NCBI GenBank assembly: GCA_028687995.1
Contig: JAQTZA010000006.1
Span: 1-32,385 of the forward strand
Direction of reading: 5' to 3'
From: Bacteroidales bacterium
GTDB lineage: Bacteria; Bacteroidota; Bacteroidia; Bacteroidales; UBA7332
Length of the DNA stretch: 32,385 nucleotides
Part shown: in pieces, positions 12,997 to 21,340 of the stretch
How the letters are laid out: every line of letters begins with the position of its first letter
Position numbering within the stretch: position 1 is the stretch's first letter
Position numbers and translations under genes: made by a program
The notes under the pieces: generated by a model
Told to the model about the DNA's origin: nothing
The model's input: only the letters and a program-made list of their open reading frames with translations
Database searches by the model: none

Positions 12997-14454
12997 ATGT
13001 CAAAGTTTACAAAGATTGTAGCCACTATTTCGGATTGGAGAAGCGATGTTGAATTCCTTCAAGAATTATACGATAGTGGAATGAATGTGGTGCGTATGAA
13101 TTCGGCTCACCTCACGAATGAAGGATTTCTGAAAATTATACAAAATGTTAGAGCCGTATCTCCTAATATCGGTTTGTTGGTTGATACCAAAGGTCCCGAA
13201 GTTAGAACTACACCAATAGCGAATAACGAAAAAATTCGTTTTGAAGCAGGTGATATTGTTCAAATCATAGGTGATCCGAAGGTTTTGACCACAAAAGAAT
13301 GCATTGCCGTTTCGTATCCAAATCTAATGGATGATATGAATGTTGGTTACAAAATGCTAATCGACGATGGTGAGCTAGAGTTTACTGTTACGGAGAAGAA
13401 AGATCATACATTGATATGTATTGCCGAAAATAGCGGAGAGCTTGGCTCTCGCAAAAGCGTGAATGTGCCAGGTGTTCGCATTAATTTGCCTTCACTTACC
13501 AAACGTGATGAGGAGGTTATTCAACTAGCCATCGAAAACAAAATTGATTTTATTGCACACTCATTTGTTCGTACCCGTCAGGATGTTCTTGATATTCAGA
13601 AAATATTGGACGCTAAGAAAAGCAATATCAAAATTATTTCAAAAATCGAAAATCAGGAAGGTGTTGATAATATCGACGAAATTCTAGAAGTGACCTATGG
13701 TGTGATGATTGCTCGTGGCGATTTGGGTATTGAAGTTGCTCAAGAGAAAATCCCAGGCATTCAGCGTCAATTGATTCGCAAATGTGTGCAAGCAAAGAAA
13801 CCAGTGATTGTGGCTACACAAATGTTGCACTCGATGATATCGAATCCACGTCCAACGAGAGCAGAGGTGACAGACATTGCAAATGCTATCTATTACCGTA
13901 CTGATGCGCTGATGCTCAGTGGCGAAACTGCTTATGGAAAATATCCAGTAGAGTCGGTGAGAACGATGGCGAAAATTGCAGAAGAAGCTGAGAAAACGAA
14001 AATGCCAGAGAATGATATTCCTGTCAATGCAATTGATTCTCGCATCGCATCTTTTTTGGCGGAAAAAGCAGTTCATGCTACACAAAGATTGAATGTGCAA
14101 GCTATCATTACCGATGCTTATACAGGCGGAACTGCACGTTACGTGGCTGCTTTTCGCGGTGTTTGTCCTGTCTTTGCTATCTGTTATCACGAAGATGTGA
14201 TTCGTCATTTGGCTTTATCGTACGGCGTTTTCCCAATATATCAAGCTGAACGAGGTACAGCCCGCGAGTATTTCTTCGACGGAATTTATCTTCTTTTGCG
14301 TAGAAAACACATCAAAGAATCTGACGTTGTGGCATTCCTAGGAGGTAGTTTCGGTGAAGGTGGTGGAACTACTTACCTCGAAATTAACGAAGTGTCGAAG
14401 ATATTGAATCATAGCAGCGACTATATTTTACCCAATTTCTGCAAATTAGACTAA
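12997..14454 (+). CDS. pyk: Pyruvate kinase
   Basis: A 485-residue glycolytic enzyme that converts phosphoenolpyruvate and ADP to pyruvate and ATP. VDTKGPEVRTT (ADP/Mg site), IEVAQ with IARGDLGIE (substrate site) and MLSGETAYGKYPVE are diagnostic. The N-terminal motif reads VVRMNSAHLTNE instead of the more familiar RLNFSHG. From memory this variant is usual in Bacteroidota pyruvate kinases and does not indicate loss of activity. The C-terminal domain is present. It is the second gene of the aroQ operon. Confidence 0.96.
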   Translation: MSKFTKIVATISDWRSDVEFLQELYDSGMNVVRMNSAHLTNEGFLKIIQNVRAVSPNIGLLVDTKGPEVRTTPIANNEKIRFEAGDIVQIIGDPKVLTTKECIAVSYPNLMDDMNVGYKMLIDDGELEFTVTEKKDHTLICIAENSGELGSRKSVNVPGVRINLPSLTKRDEEVIQLAIENKIDFIAHSFVRTRQDVLDIQKILDAKKSNIKIISKIENQEGVDNIDEILEVTYGVMIARGDLGIEVAQEKIPGIQRQLIRKCVQAKKPVIVATQMLHSMISNPRPTRAEVTDIANAIYYRTDALMLSGETAYGKYPVESVRTMAKIAEEAEKTKMPENDIPVNAIDSRIASFLAEKAVHATQRLNVQAIITDAYTGGTARYVAAFRGVCPVFAICYHEDVIRHLALSYGVFPIYQAERGTAREYFFDGIYLLLRRKHIKESDVVAFLGGSFGEGGGTTYLEINEVSKILNHSSDYILPNFCKLD

Positions 14455-14494
14455 TCAATTTCTGTTTTAACTGACAGATTGATAAAGCAATACA

Positions 14495-15130
14495 ATGGCA
14501 GACGCAATAGAGCAATACATTCTTGACCATATTGATCCCGAAGGAGAGAATCTCCAACGACTCAATCGAGATGTGCATGTGAATTTGCTTCGTCCTCGAA
14601 TGCTTTCGGGTCATCTTCAAGGTCGGTTTCTGAAAATGCTTTGTCGAATGATTCGACCAAAATCGGTACTCGAAATCGGTACTTATGCGGGTTATTCAGC
14701 TCTCTGTATGGCAGAAGCTTTGGCAAATGATGCAGAGATTCATACCATTGAAATTGATGATGAATTAGAAGATTTTATTCAGAAACAATTGAATGAATCT
14801 TCTGTCGGTAATAAAATCCATCTTCATTTTGGAGATGCTGCGGATTTAATTCCTCAGATGGATAGGATGTTTGATATGGTTTTTATTGATGCCGATAAAC
14901 GGAGCTATTCAGAGTATTATGATATGGTTTTTGATAAAGTAGTTTCAGGAGGATTTATCATCGCAGATAATACGCTTTGGGATGGAAAAGTACTTGAAAC
15001 GCCTGATGAGAATGATGCACAGACCATTGGTATATTAGCATTTAATAAAAAAATAGCTGCCGATAAGCGAGTTGAAAAGGTGATTCTTCCTCTTCGTGAT
15101 GGCATTACGCTAATACATAAATTGATTTGA
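14495..15130 (+). CDS. SAM-dependent O-methyltransferase family 3
   Basis: A 211-residue class I methyltransferase of the caffeoyl-CoA/catechol O-methyltransferase type. VLEIGTYAGYSAL is the SAM-binding glycine-rich motif. VFIDADKRSYSEYYD is the metal and substrate motif II, and FIIADNTLWDGKV motif III. In bacteria such proteins include the tRNA hydroxyuridine methyltransferase TrmR as well as small-molecule enzymes, and the sequence does not decide between these. It is 40 bases after pyk and probably in the same transcript. Confidence 0.88.
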   Translation: MADAIEQYILDHIDPEGENLQRLNRDVHVNLLRPRMLSGHLQGRFLKMLCRMIRPKSVLEIGTYAGYSALCMAEALANDAEIHTIEIDDELEDFIQKQLNESSVGNKIHLHFGDAADLIPQMDRMFDMVFIDADKRSYSEYYDMVFDKVVSGGFIIADNTLWDGKVLETPDENDAQTIGILAFNKKIAADKRVEKVILPLRDGITLIHKLI

Positions 15131-15492
15131 AATAATTTTGAATTGAAGCGAAAATGGCTTGATATTTTTGGATGAGTCCTTTTTATCGTAAGTACTATGA
15201 TAATAAAGATTACCAATTTAAAGAAATGCATAATCGATAGTCCCAGTGGGGACAAACACAAATACCAAACGTCGAAATCTTGTAGAGTGAGAGAGTCCAA
15301 TTGCAACTGTTGATTTAATGGTCGTCAGTTATGTGGACGATTGAGCGAGTTATTTCGACAATGTTTTTTTGTTTACTTTTTTTGCGCCAAAAAAAGTAAA
15401 ACCCGCGGTAGCGAGATTGATTATATAATCACAAATACTCGTCCATTTCGTTATAAGACAAATAGTATATCAAACTTTTAAAATATAATATT
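15131..15492. other. Intergenic region between methyltransferase and gcvH
   Basis: No gene longer than a few codons was seen in these 362 bases. It contains a small hairpin GTCCC-AGTG-GGGAC at 15240-15253 and the perfect palindrome listed at 15372-15400. Neither is followed by a typical T-run. I see no confident TAnnTTTG box for gcvH here. Confidence 0.5.
15372..15400. repeat. Perfect 13-bp inverted repeat
   Basis: TTTACTTTTTTTG, centre CGC, then CAAAAAAAGTAAA: a perfect palindrome with 13-bp arms. From memory, sequences of this type are dispersed in Bacteroidota genomes. It could also act as a bidirectional terminator, because each arm contains a run of seven T or A. Confidence 0.6.
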
Positions 15493-15870
15493 ATGAATTT
15501 TCCTTCAGAATTAAAGTACACCAAAGAGCACGAATGGATTCGTATCGAAGGCAATCAAGCCGTTGTCGGTGTTACTGACTTTGCTCAAAGTGAATTGGGT
15601 GAGATTGTTTACGTCGATGTAACCAGCGTTGGTGAAACTTTGGCAAAAGACGAAGTTTTTGGCACAATCGAAGCAGTAAAGACCGTATCAGACCTTTTCT
15701 TGCCAGTCTCTGGTGAAGTGATAGAGTTTAATGCGCAGCTCGAAGATCAACCAGAATTGGTCAACGCCGATGCCTATGGCGAAGGTTGGATCGTGAAGAT
15801 TGCGATTTCTGATGCTTCGGAAATAGACTCACTTCTTTCGGCAGAAGAGTATAAAGCACTTATCGGATAA
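15493..15870 (+). CDS. gcvH: Glycine cleavage system H protein
   Basis: A 125-residue lipoyl carrier that shuttles the aminomethyl group between the P, T and L proteins of glycine cleavage. The N-terminus [14 protein letters not shown] and the lipoylation site [18 protein letters not shown] (Lys63) are diagnostic. Length is normal. It is followed 38 bases later by purE. Both serve one-carbon and purine metabolism, and from memory the gcvH-purE order recurs in Bacteroidales. The other gcv genes are not in the window. Confidence 0.96.
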   Translation: MNFPSELKYTKEHEWIRIEGNQAVVGVTDFAQSELGEIVYVDVTSVGETLAKDEVFGTIEAVKTVSDLFLPVSGEVIEFNAQLEDQPELVNADAYGEGWIVKIAISDASEIDSLLSAEEYKALIG

Positions 15871-15908
15871 ATTCCGATAGTTATTGAAAACCCAAACTAA
15901 AATTCAAA

Positions 15909-16415
15909 ATGAAACCAGTAGTAAGTATAATTATGGGGAGCACCTCCGACCTACCAGTGATGGGAAAAGCGGCTGAGTTGCTCAACGAATTTGAAATACC
16001 GTTCGAAATCAATGCGCTATCGGCTCATAGAACTCCAGCCGAAGTGGAGGTTTTTGCCAAAAGCGCTCAAGATCGTGGTATCAAAGTAATCATTGCAGCT
16101 GCAGGTATGGCGGCTCACTTGCCGGGTGTTATTGCATCAATGACCACACTTCCAGTTATCGGGGTTCCAATCAATGCGTCACTCGACGGGATGGATTCGT
16201 TGTTAGCCATCGTGCAAATGCCTCCGGGAATTCCTGTGGCGACTGTCGGCATCGATGGCGCTTTGAACGCAGCCATTCTCGCTGTGCAAATGATGGCATC
16301 CGACAACACCGAGTTGCAAGGGAAATTAGCGAACTACAAAGCAGGCCTTAAAAAGAAGATTGTGAAAGCAAATGAAGAGCTATCGCAATTGAAATACAAA
16401 TACAAAACAAACTAA
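15909..16415 (+). CDS. purE: N5-carboxyaminoimidazole ribonucleotide mutase
   Basis: A 168-residue enzyme of purine synthesis that converts N5-CAIR to CAIR (class I PurE). IIMGSTSDLPVM is the substrate loop, SAHRTP the catalytic histidine motif, and AAGMAAHLPGVIAS with LPVIGVPI complete the signature. A hairpin terminator follows within the converging mntA gene. PurK is not in the window. Confidence 0.96.
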   Translation: MKPVVSIIMGSTSDLPVMGKAAELLNEFEIPFEINALSAHRTPAEVEVFAKSAQDRGIKVIIAAAGMAAHLPGVIASMTTLPVIGVPINASLDGMDSLLAIVQMPPGIPVATVGIDGALNAAILAVQMMASDNTELQGKLANYKAGLKKKIVKANEELSQLKYKYKTN

Positions 16416-16421
16416 TTTTGC

Positions 16422-16760
16422 TTAATCGCAGTAGAATCCTCTGAGTGAAAGCTCAGGGGATTTTTTGTAGAAAGATACACCAATCCGATCGATATGTTCT
16501 TTTAAATCACTATTCTTTATGGTGTGATAATTTAGTATGTCAAATTTGTATGGCATCAGACTCTCTTCATTCAATTCAAAACTAATCGCATTTATTGTTG
16601 AGAAGGTAATTGTATTTCCTTTTAATGCAATATCCACATCGCTTCCATTCTTGAAGTTACCTTTGGCTCTACTGCCAAAGATGATAGCTTCATCAACCTC
16701 TTGATGTGTTGCTAAAATCACACAAATTGCTTCAATATCAGCATCTTTTAATCCGAACAT
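16422..16760 (-). CDS. mntA: MntA-type nucleotidyltransferase antitoxin
   Basis: A 112-residue minimal nucleotidyltransferase. IFGSRAKGNFKNGSDVDIAL gives the motif GSX10DXD (Gly29, Ser30, Asp41, Asp43), which binds metal and nucleotide. In characterised HEPN/MNT pairs, MntA neutralises the HepT RNase by adding AMP to a tyrosine. The partner lies one base upstream at 16762-17163. The last residues (SPELSLRGFYCD) are encoded by sequence that also forms the purE terminator on the other strand. Its stop is only six bases from the purE stop. Confidence 0.88.
   Translation of the reverse strand: MFGLKDADIEAICVILATHQEVDEAIIFGSRAKGNFKNGSDVDIALKGNTITFSTINAISFELNEESLMPYKFDILNYHTIKNSDLKEHIDRIGVSFYKKSPELSLRGFYCD
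16436..16466 (+). terminator. purE terminator inside the mntA 3' end
   Basis: The plus strand reads AATCCTCTGAG, loop TGAAAG, CTCAGGGGATT (11 pairs with one U-G), followed by further T. The structure is optimal on the plus strand and suits purE. It lies wholly within the last codons of mntA on the other strand. Confidence 0.8.
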
Positions 16761-16761
16761 A

Positions 16762-17163
16762 TTAAGGAATTAGATTGAGCGTGTTTTGTAGTTTTTCGAG
16801 TAAGGGATAGTATTGAGTTCTGATGAGTTGAACCACTTCTGCTGCTGTTTCTTCGTCATACGTATGAGAAGTTAAATTGCGGTTTTCCAATGCTTGTAAC
16901 CAAGTGTGTCCATCTTCAATTAACTCAATCTCAAATGCTTTCTTAATGGTATCCCGTGGTGATTTTATATCTGTAAAGCCCTGCTCATTAAGCATATCTT
17001 TCAATGTATTCCATGCTAGTTCAAAGCTCATTTCGAAAAATTGAATTAATCCAGCTCGTTGAATAATGTCGGGCTCTGTGATGTCTAACGCATCTTTTAG
17101 ATGACCGACAGATTTCTCGAAGTTCTGAAAACGTTGTTTCCAACGAATATCTTTGTTTTGCAT
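16762..17163 (-). CDS. hepT: HepT-like HEPN toxin (nucleotidyltransferase substrate-binding family)
   Basis: A 133-residue all-helical HEPN protein. The motif RX4HXY is present as RNLTSHTY (Arg95, His100, Tyr102). In characterised HepT toxins the Arg and His form the RNase site, and the Tyr is the residue AMPylated by MntA. The order toxin then antitoxin, with a single base between them, matches known hepT-mntA pairs. Start is the ATG at 17163. An in-frame ATG at 17208 lies upstream of the -7 box and is rejected. The older name for this family is HI0074-like nucleotidyltransferase substrate-binding protein. Toxicity cannot be shown from sequence alone. Confidence 0.87.
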   Translation of the reverse strand: MQNKDIRWKQRFQNFEKSVGHLKDALDITEPDIIQRAGLIQFFEMSFELAWNTLKDMLNEQGFTDIKSPRDTIKKAFEIELIEDGHTWLQALENRNLTSHTYDEETAAEVVQLIRTQYYPLLEKLQNTLNLIP

Positions 17164-17184
17164 ACCAATTGTGTTATAGTTATG

Positions 17185-17192
17185 CAAATGTA
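17185..17192 (-). promoter_or_regulatory. hepT-mntA promoter -7 box
   Basis: The minus strand reads TACATTTG, a full match to TAnnTTTG, 21 bases upstream of the chosen hepT ATG. This position rules out the upstream ATG at 17208. Confidence 0.7.
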
Positions 17193-17212
17193 AAAAATAA
17201 ACATGCATTATA

Positions 17213-17248
17213 AAACAAAAGGGACTAGTTTCTTGAAAACTAGCCCCT
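17213..17248 (-). terminator. Terminator of the T9SS surface-protein gene
   Basis: The minus strand reads GGGGCTAGTTTT, loop CAAG, AAACTAGTCCC (11 pairs with one G-U), then TTTTGTTTT. It lies 33 bases beyond the stop of the 1209-residue gene and separates it from hepT. Confidence 0.82.
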
Positions 17249-17280
17249 TCTCCTCAATAAATTTGATTGTTTTCCTTAAT

Positions 17281-20200
17281 CTATTTTGTTACCACTTTCA
17301 CTACATATATTTTCTTGTCGATAGTCGGTATTTCGGTTACGCCTTCGCTGCCTCTAACCGATTGTACTCGTTGTCCTTTCACGTCGAATACATCAATAGC
17401 ATCACCTGCTTTAGTTCCTTCTACTCGTATCAATCCAGGAACAGTTACCACACGCACTTGTTCTTTTGGCGCGGGAGCAATGCCATCTACGAAATTAACG
17501 TGTCCCATCAAAGGCATGTTTGAACTAACTGCACCAGTGGATGATAACATTAAATATCCGCTGTAATATCCTCTTGTTAAGCTAGATTGCAATCTCACAT
17601 AAATGGTGGTTTTGGAAATCTGACCATTTAAGTTGGTAATCGAGATTGGTGTAGTAGAGTAAGATCCACCTTCGACTAAGCTGATTTCGAAATTAACAGA
17701 AGGAGTGACCACCACATCATAATCGAGATCTAATGCGTCAATGATAAATGGTTGTGGCAATGAAGGACCACCTTCGTTTTCATTGTAAGTTAAACCACCT
17801 AAAGCAGCACTGATGGTTGGAGGGTTGACAACCTTTCCGCTTATATTTATATTTTGAGTAGTAGCTCCCGAAGATACATTGGTCAGTGTTCCAGTATAAT
17901 CAGCTACGCTTAATCCTGCTTTTAGTCGAATGTAAATGGTGGTTGATTCTACTATATTGCCACTTTGAGTAAGAGTAATTGGACTAGCATCGTATCCACT
18001 CCCCGAAGTTAAAGATAATTCGAAGCCAGTAGGAGCGGTAACAGTGATGTTATTGGTCAGATTAACACCTTGTACAGTAAAAGACTGTTCAGCCGAAGGT
18101 CCGTTTCCAAATACATATTTGGGTATGTTGATGTTCGAAGCAGAAACAGAAAGAGAAGGAGTAGAAATACTTCCACTACAAGCTACCGTTTTCGAAGGTG
18201 CACCCGACGATGTGATGGTGATATCTTCAGAATAGTTGCCTGCTGTCAATCCCGCTTTTAAACGCACATAGATGGTAGTTGTTGAGGCTGTTCCTCCCGA
18301 TTGTGTAATCAGAATTTGACTAGTTGGGGAGAATGAAACACCACTTCCTGTCGAAATTTCAAAATTGGTAGCTTCATTTACCAATACCACCCCATTGAGA
18401 TAGTTGCCAGCAACTGTAAATGATTGCTCTGCCGAAGTTCCTGTGCCAACGATGTAGTTGAGATTTGCCAACGAATTTACTGAAACAGATAATGCCGGTG
18501 GATTAGTTACTGTACCACCACAAGAAATATTTTTGGTAGTAGCATCTGTAGCTGTTAAGGCTATATTTTCAGTATAAGTTCCAGCAGTTAATCCCGCTTT
18601 AAGACGCACATAAATTGTTGTGCTCGAGACGGAGCTGCCTGACTTCGTTAAAGAGATGGGTGATGATGCTACAAAAGCGCCACCAGTTCCTGTTGATATT
18701 TCATAATTCGTTGGAGCCGTAATAGAGACATCGCTAATCAGATAAGCACCACTTACCGTGAAAGATTGCTCGCTCGATGGACCCGAAGCTGTGAAATAAT
18801 TCATTCCACTTAAAGTTGAAGGCGAAATTGTAATAACAGGTCGATTAACAACATCTCCACTCAAAGAAACTGTTTGAGAAGTCGCGCCAGTAGAAGATAG
18901 GGAAATATTCCCCGAATAGCTGTTCACGGCTAATCCTACTTTGAGCCGCACATATATTGGTGTGGAAGCCACTGCTCTGTTGGTTGCAGAGATAATTAAT
19001 GGCGTGGATACATATCCTGAACCCGCAGATGTTGAGACCTCAAAATTAGTAGGAGGAGTGATGGTAATGCCCGTGCTTAAGTCAGTACCACTCACATTGA
19101 ACGACTGTGCCGAAGAAGGGCCAGACGAAAGATAATAGTTGAGCAAACTAACTGACCCAACGGATGCGCTAATAGCGGGTGCGTTATACACATTGCCACT
19201 CAATGCTATGTATTGAGTAGTGACACCTGTTGATTCCAATGTCATGTTTTCGTTGTATGCCGCAACCGAAAGGCCCGATTTTAGACGAACATATAAGGTA
19301 GTAGAAGCGACAATTCCACCTGATTGTGCGATTGAGATCGAACTTGTAGGTGTGAAATCTACACCCGAAGAGGCAGACAGTTCGTAGTTAGTAGGTGCCG
19401 TCACCGTGATGCTTCCAGATAATCCATCTCCACTCACCGTAAATGATTGGGTAGTAGAAGGACCACCTGTTACAGTGTATTCAAAGCCACTCAATGTTGA
19501 AGTTGAAGTTGTTATGAGTGAAGGAAGTACTGTGCCGCTGCAACTTACATTTCGGGTAGTTGCACCAGTTGAAGAGATTGATATATTTTCGTTGTTATAG
19601 TCAGCTGCAGATAATCCTGCTTTTAGTCTTACATAAATCGGCGTAGAGGATACAGTGCCTCCTGTTTGTGTAAGAGTGATTGTACTACTAGTAAATCCTG
19701 AGCCGGACGTGGTCGATATTTCATAATTTGTTGGAGCAGTAACTGTAATATCAGATGAAAGATTTCCACCACTTACATTAAAAGTTTGTTCCGACGAAGG
19801 ACCAGTCCCCAATGTATAGGAAAAGCCAGATTTAGTATTAGAATTTGAATAGACAGTAGGTATGGGTATGGAACCATAATATCCAATTGTTAAATTATCT
19901 GTACCAGCAGCTAAATAAACAGGGGCAGTTGCTGTATAAGTTGCACCACTAATTACAGGATCAACATTAAATCCAGCAGTCACATAATCGCCCAAAGCTG
20001 AAGTTGGATAGATAGTACCTACCGCACCTGCACCTGTATAGTAAACTGCATTATTTGTATTTGCCTCAACACCTACACCACCACAAATATTAGCAGTAAC
20101 TGAAGCACCACGATTTGCAAACAAAGTATTTTTAATAACTGCAGGTGCACCTGTTGTTCCAGTTGTACCAACACTAATTTCTTTCAATGTAGTAGCAGCA

Positions 20201-20910
20201 CAACCATCAAATGTACAATGGTTTACCATCAATGAGTTCGACAACATAGTACTCACATTACTATTGATGACACTACCCACCATATTTTTAAAGTAGTTAT
20301 TGGTAAACGTCATATTGTTTGGCACATTGAAGTGGTTAGCTCCGACTACTGATCCCGCTGATATCAATGAGTTACCTCCAATAAAGACGGAGTTGGTAAC
20401 CGTTAAATCACCAAAATTAGAAGTGATTTGAGTAGTTGCCTGTGAATTAGCATAACTGAAGTAAGTAGTTGCGCCAAATCCAGTAAACTTGCAATTATTC
20501 ACATTTACTGAAAATGTACCTCCCGTTGTAGTTTTACCTGCAATTAGGAATGTAGTGATAGTAGCATTACCAGCAATTTCCACACCATCAAATGCAATTG
20601 AAGGGGTAAAAGCTGTAGTATTATTAACAGAAATAAAAGAAGCAGTTGCTAAAGGTGTAATTACAGGGCGAGCAGCTAGACCTGCGGCAGCTCTCACTGT
20701 AAATGATTTTGTTACGGTTGATAGTTTAGTACCCCAAGTATAAGCACCACCATCGGTAGTTAGCTCAATCTCATCACCAGAGATAAAACCAGCATCGTTA
20801 TACGTTGCATAAAGATCTGCAGGCGCAGCCACTTGCCATACTGCTGCTTTAGCATTGCTTGCAAATAAGCTCACTAGAGCCATTGTCAAAAGAAAAGTAA
20901 TTTTTTTCAT
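17281..20910 (-). CDS. T9SS-exported repeat surface protein
   Basis: A 1209-residue protein. A signal peptide ends near residue 22 (LVSLFASNAKA). Residues about 30-350 are rich in Asn/Thr/Val and resemble a right-handed beta-helix domain (short turns such as FTNNYFKNMVG, MVNHCTFDGCA). From about 355 to 1140 there are seven beta-sandwich-like repeats of about 110 residues. Each contains GPSxxQSFxVSGxxL, then TVTAPTNYEIS, then TxIYVRLKAGL, then a Y(T/S)xNIxxxSTGAT segment. The last 67 residues form a T9SS type A sorting domain (IDVFDVKGQRV, then IYVVKVV). Such proteins are carried across the outer membrane and held at the cell surface or released. An adhesin or matrix role is possible but unproved. 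Repeat DNA similarity makes unequal recombination likely. Confidence 0.88.
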   Translation of the reverse strand: MKKITFLLTMALVSLFASNAKAAVWQVAAPADLYATYNDAGFISGDEIELTTDGGAYTWGTKLSTVTKSFTVRAAAGLAARPVITPLATASFISVNNTTAFTPSIAFDGVEIAGNATITTFLIAGKTTTGGTFSVNVNNCKFTGFGATTYFSYANSQATTQITSNFGDLTVTNSVFIGGNSLISAGSVVGANHFNVPNNMTFTNNYFKNMVGSVINSNVSTMLSNSLMVNHCTFDGCAATTLKEISVGTTGTTGAPAVIKNTLFANRGASVTANICGGVGVEANTNNAVYYTGAGAVGTIYPTSALGDYVTAGFNVDPVISGATYTATAPVYLAAGTDNLTIGYYGSIPIPTVYSNSNTKSGFSYTLGTGPSSEQTFNVSGGNLSSDITVTAPTNYEISTTSGSGFTSSTITLTQTGGTVSSTPIYVRLKAGLSAADYNNENISISSTGATTRNVSCSGTVLPSLITTSTSTLSGFEYTVTGGPSTTQSFTVSGDGLSGSITVTAPTNYELSASSGVDFTPTSSISIAQSGGIVASTTLYVRLKSGLSVAAYNENMTLESTGVTTQYIALSGNVYNAPAISASVGSVSLLNYYLSSGPSSAQSFNVSGTDLSTGITITPPTNFEVSTSAGSGYVSTPLIISATNRAVASTPIYVRLKVGLAVNSYSGNISLSSTGATSQTVSLSGDVVNRPVITISPSTLSGMNYFTASGPSSEQSFTVSGAYLISDVSITAPTNYEISTGTGGAFVASSPISLTKSGSSVSSTTIYVRLKAGLTAGTYTENIALTATDATTKNISCGGTVTNPPALSVSVNSLANLNYIVGTGTSAEQSFTVAGNYLNGVVLVNEATNFEISTGSGVSFSPTSQILITQSGGTASTTTIYVRLKAGLTAGNYSEDITITSSGAPSKTVACSGSISTPSLSVSASNINIPKYVFGNGPSAEQSFTVQGVNLTNNITVTAPTGFELSLTSGSGYDASPITLTQSGNIVESTTIYIRLKAGLSVADYTGTLTNVSSGATTQNINISGKVVNPPTISAALGGLTYNENEGGPSLPQPFIIDALDLDYDVVVTPSVNFEISLVEGGSYSTTPISITNLNGQISKTTIYVRLQSSLTRGYYSGYLMLSSTGAVSSNMPLMGHVNFVDGIAPAPKEQVRVVTVPGLIRVEGTKAGDAIDVFDVKGQRVQSVRGSEGVTEIPTIDKKIYVVKVVTK

Positions 20911-20972
20911 AAGCGTAAGGTATCAGATTTAAGTTTATTAAATAGGATTTTGATTCAGATTTTAAATACTGA

Positions 20973-20980
20973 CAAATGTA
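20973..20980 (-). promoter_or_regulatory. Promoter -7 box of the T9SS surface-protein gene
   Basis: The minus strand reads TACATTTG, a full consensus match, 62 bases upstream of the ATG. No clear -33 TTG is seen. Instead a tandem direct repeat begins 22 bases upstream, which suggests activator dependence. Confidence 0.7.
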
Positions 20981-21002
20981 ATTTTAAATTGCTGCCGAAT
21001 AA

Positions 21003-21042
21003 ATGCACTAAATGACACTTTCCATGCACTAAATGACACTTT
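21003..21042 (-). repeat. Tandem 19-bp direct repeat, candidate activator site
   Basis: ATGCACTAAATGACACTTT occurs at 21003-21021 and again, identically, at 21024-21042, with a period of 21 bp (two helical turns). The pair lies just upstream of the surface-protein promoter. Such spacing is typical of a site bound by two subunits on one DNA face, for example LytTR-type regulators. The regulator is unknown. Confidence 0.75.
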
Positions 21043-21174
21043 TGAGGTTTTGTTTAAAGTTCACTTTTGGTCATAATGCTTATCGAAATCACATACACCC
21101 ACTTCGCAACGAGCCATTTCTTTTTAATTTCGGTATTTTGAGCGCAGCAATCATACGAATTTAGTTTCTGTTTG

Positions 21175-21182
21175 TACCTTTG
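21175..21182 (+). promoter_or_regulatory. DUF2156-GNAT promoter -7 box
   Basis: TACCTTTG followed by CACC matches the Bacteroidota -7 consensus. Transcription from here would give a leader of about 150 bases before the ATG at 21341. Confidence 0.55.
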
Positions 21183-21340
21183 CACCGTGCAACGATATAA
21201 CCAGATTGCCTTTACTTATCATTGCAGCGAGTTAAATTGAGAATTTGGGTTGGTAGGTTCTTCTAATTCGTAGAACTCTTTTATTCCCAAAGCGTTCTAA
21301 AACCATCATCCAAAAGAGAAATTGTTGTAAGTTTGTCATT

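Larger units (their letters stand above)
20911..21340. other. Divergent intergenic regulatory region
   Basis: These 430 bases contain no gene. They hold the minus promoter of the surface-protein gene, a 19-bp tandem direct repeat, and a plus-strand TACCTTTG box for the DUF2156 gene. The remaining 5' leader of about 150 bases has only a weak hairpin, GTTCT/AGAAC, at 21257-21276. Confidence 0.6.

Noticed and set aside
12997-14454. Possible defect in pyruvate kinase because the N-terminal motif reads RMNSAH rather than RLNFSH
   Set aside because: All other catalytic motifs are intact, and to my knowledge this variant is normal for the phylum's enzymes.
17164-17208. Longer N-terminus of HepT from an ATG at 17208
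   Set aside because: That ATG lies upstream of the TACATTTG promoter box, so the transcript would not contain it.
17281-20910. Regular repeats in this gene considered as a CRISPR-like array
   Set aside because: The period is about 330 bp, the frame is open throughout, and the repeats are protein domains. No 25-40 bp repeat/spacer array exists in the window.
21188-21340. Leader of the DUF2156 gene examined for a riboswitch or tRNA-like element
   Set aside because: Only a weak 5-bp hairpin is visible, with no recognisable aptamer or cloverleaf.
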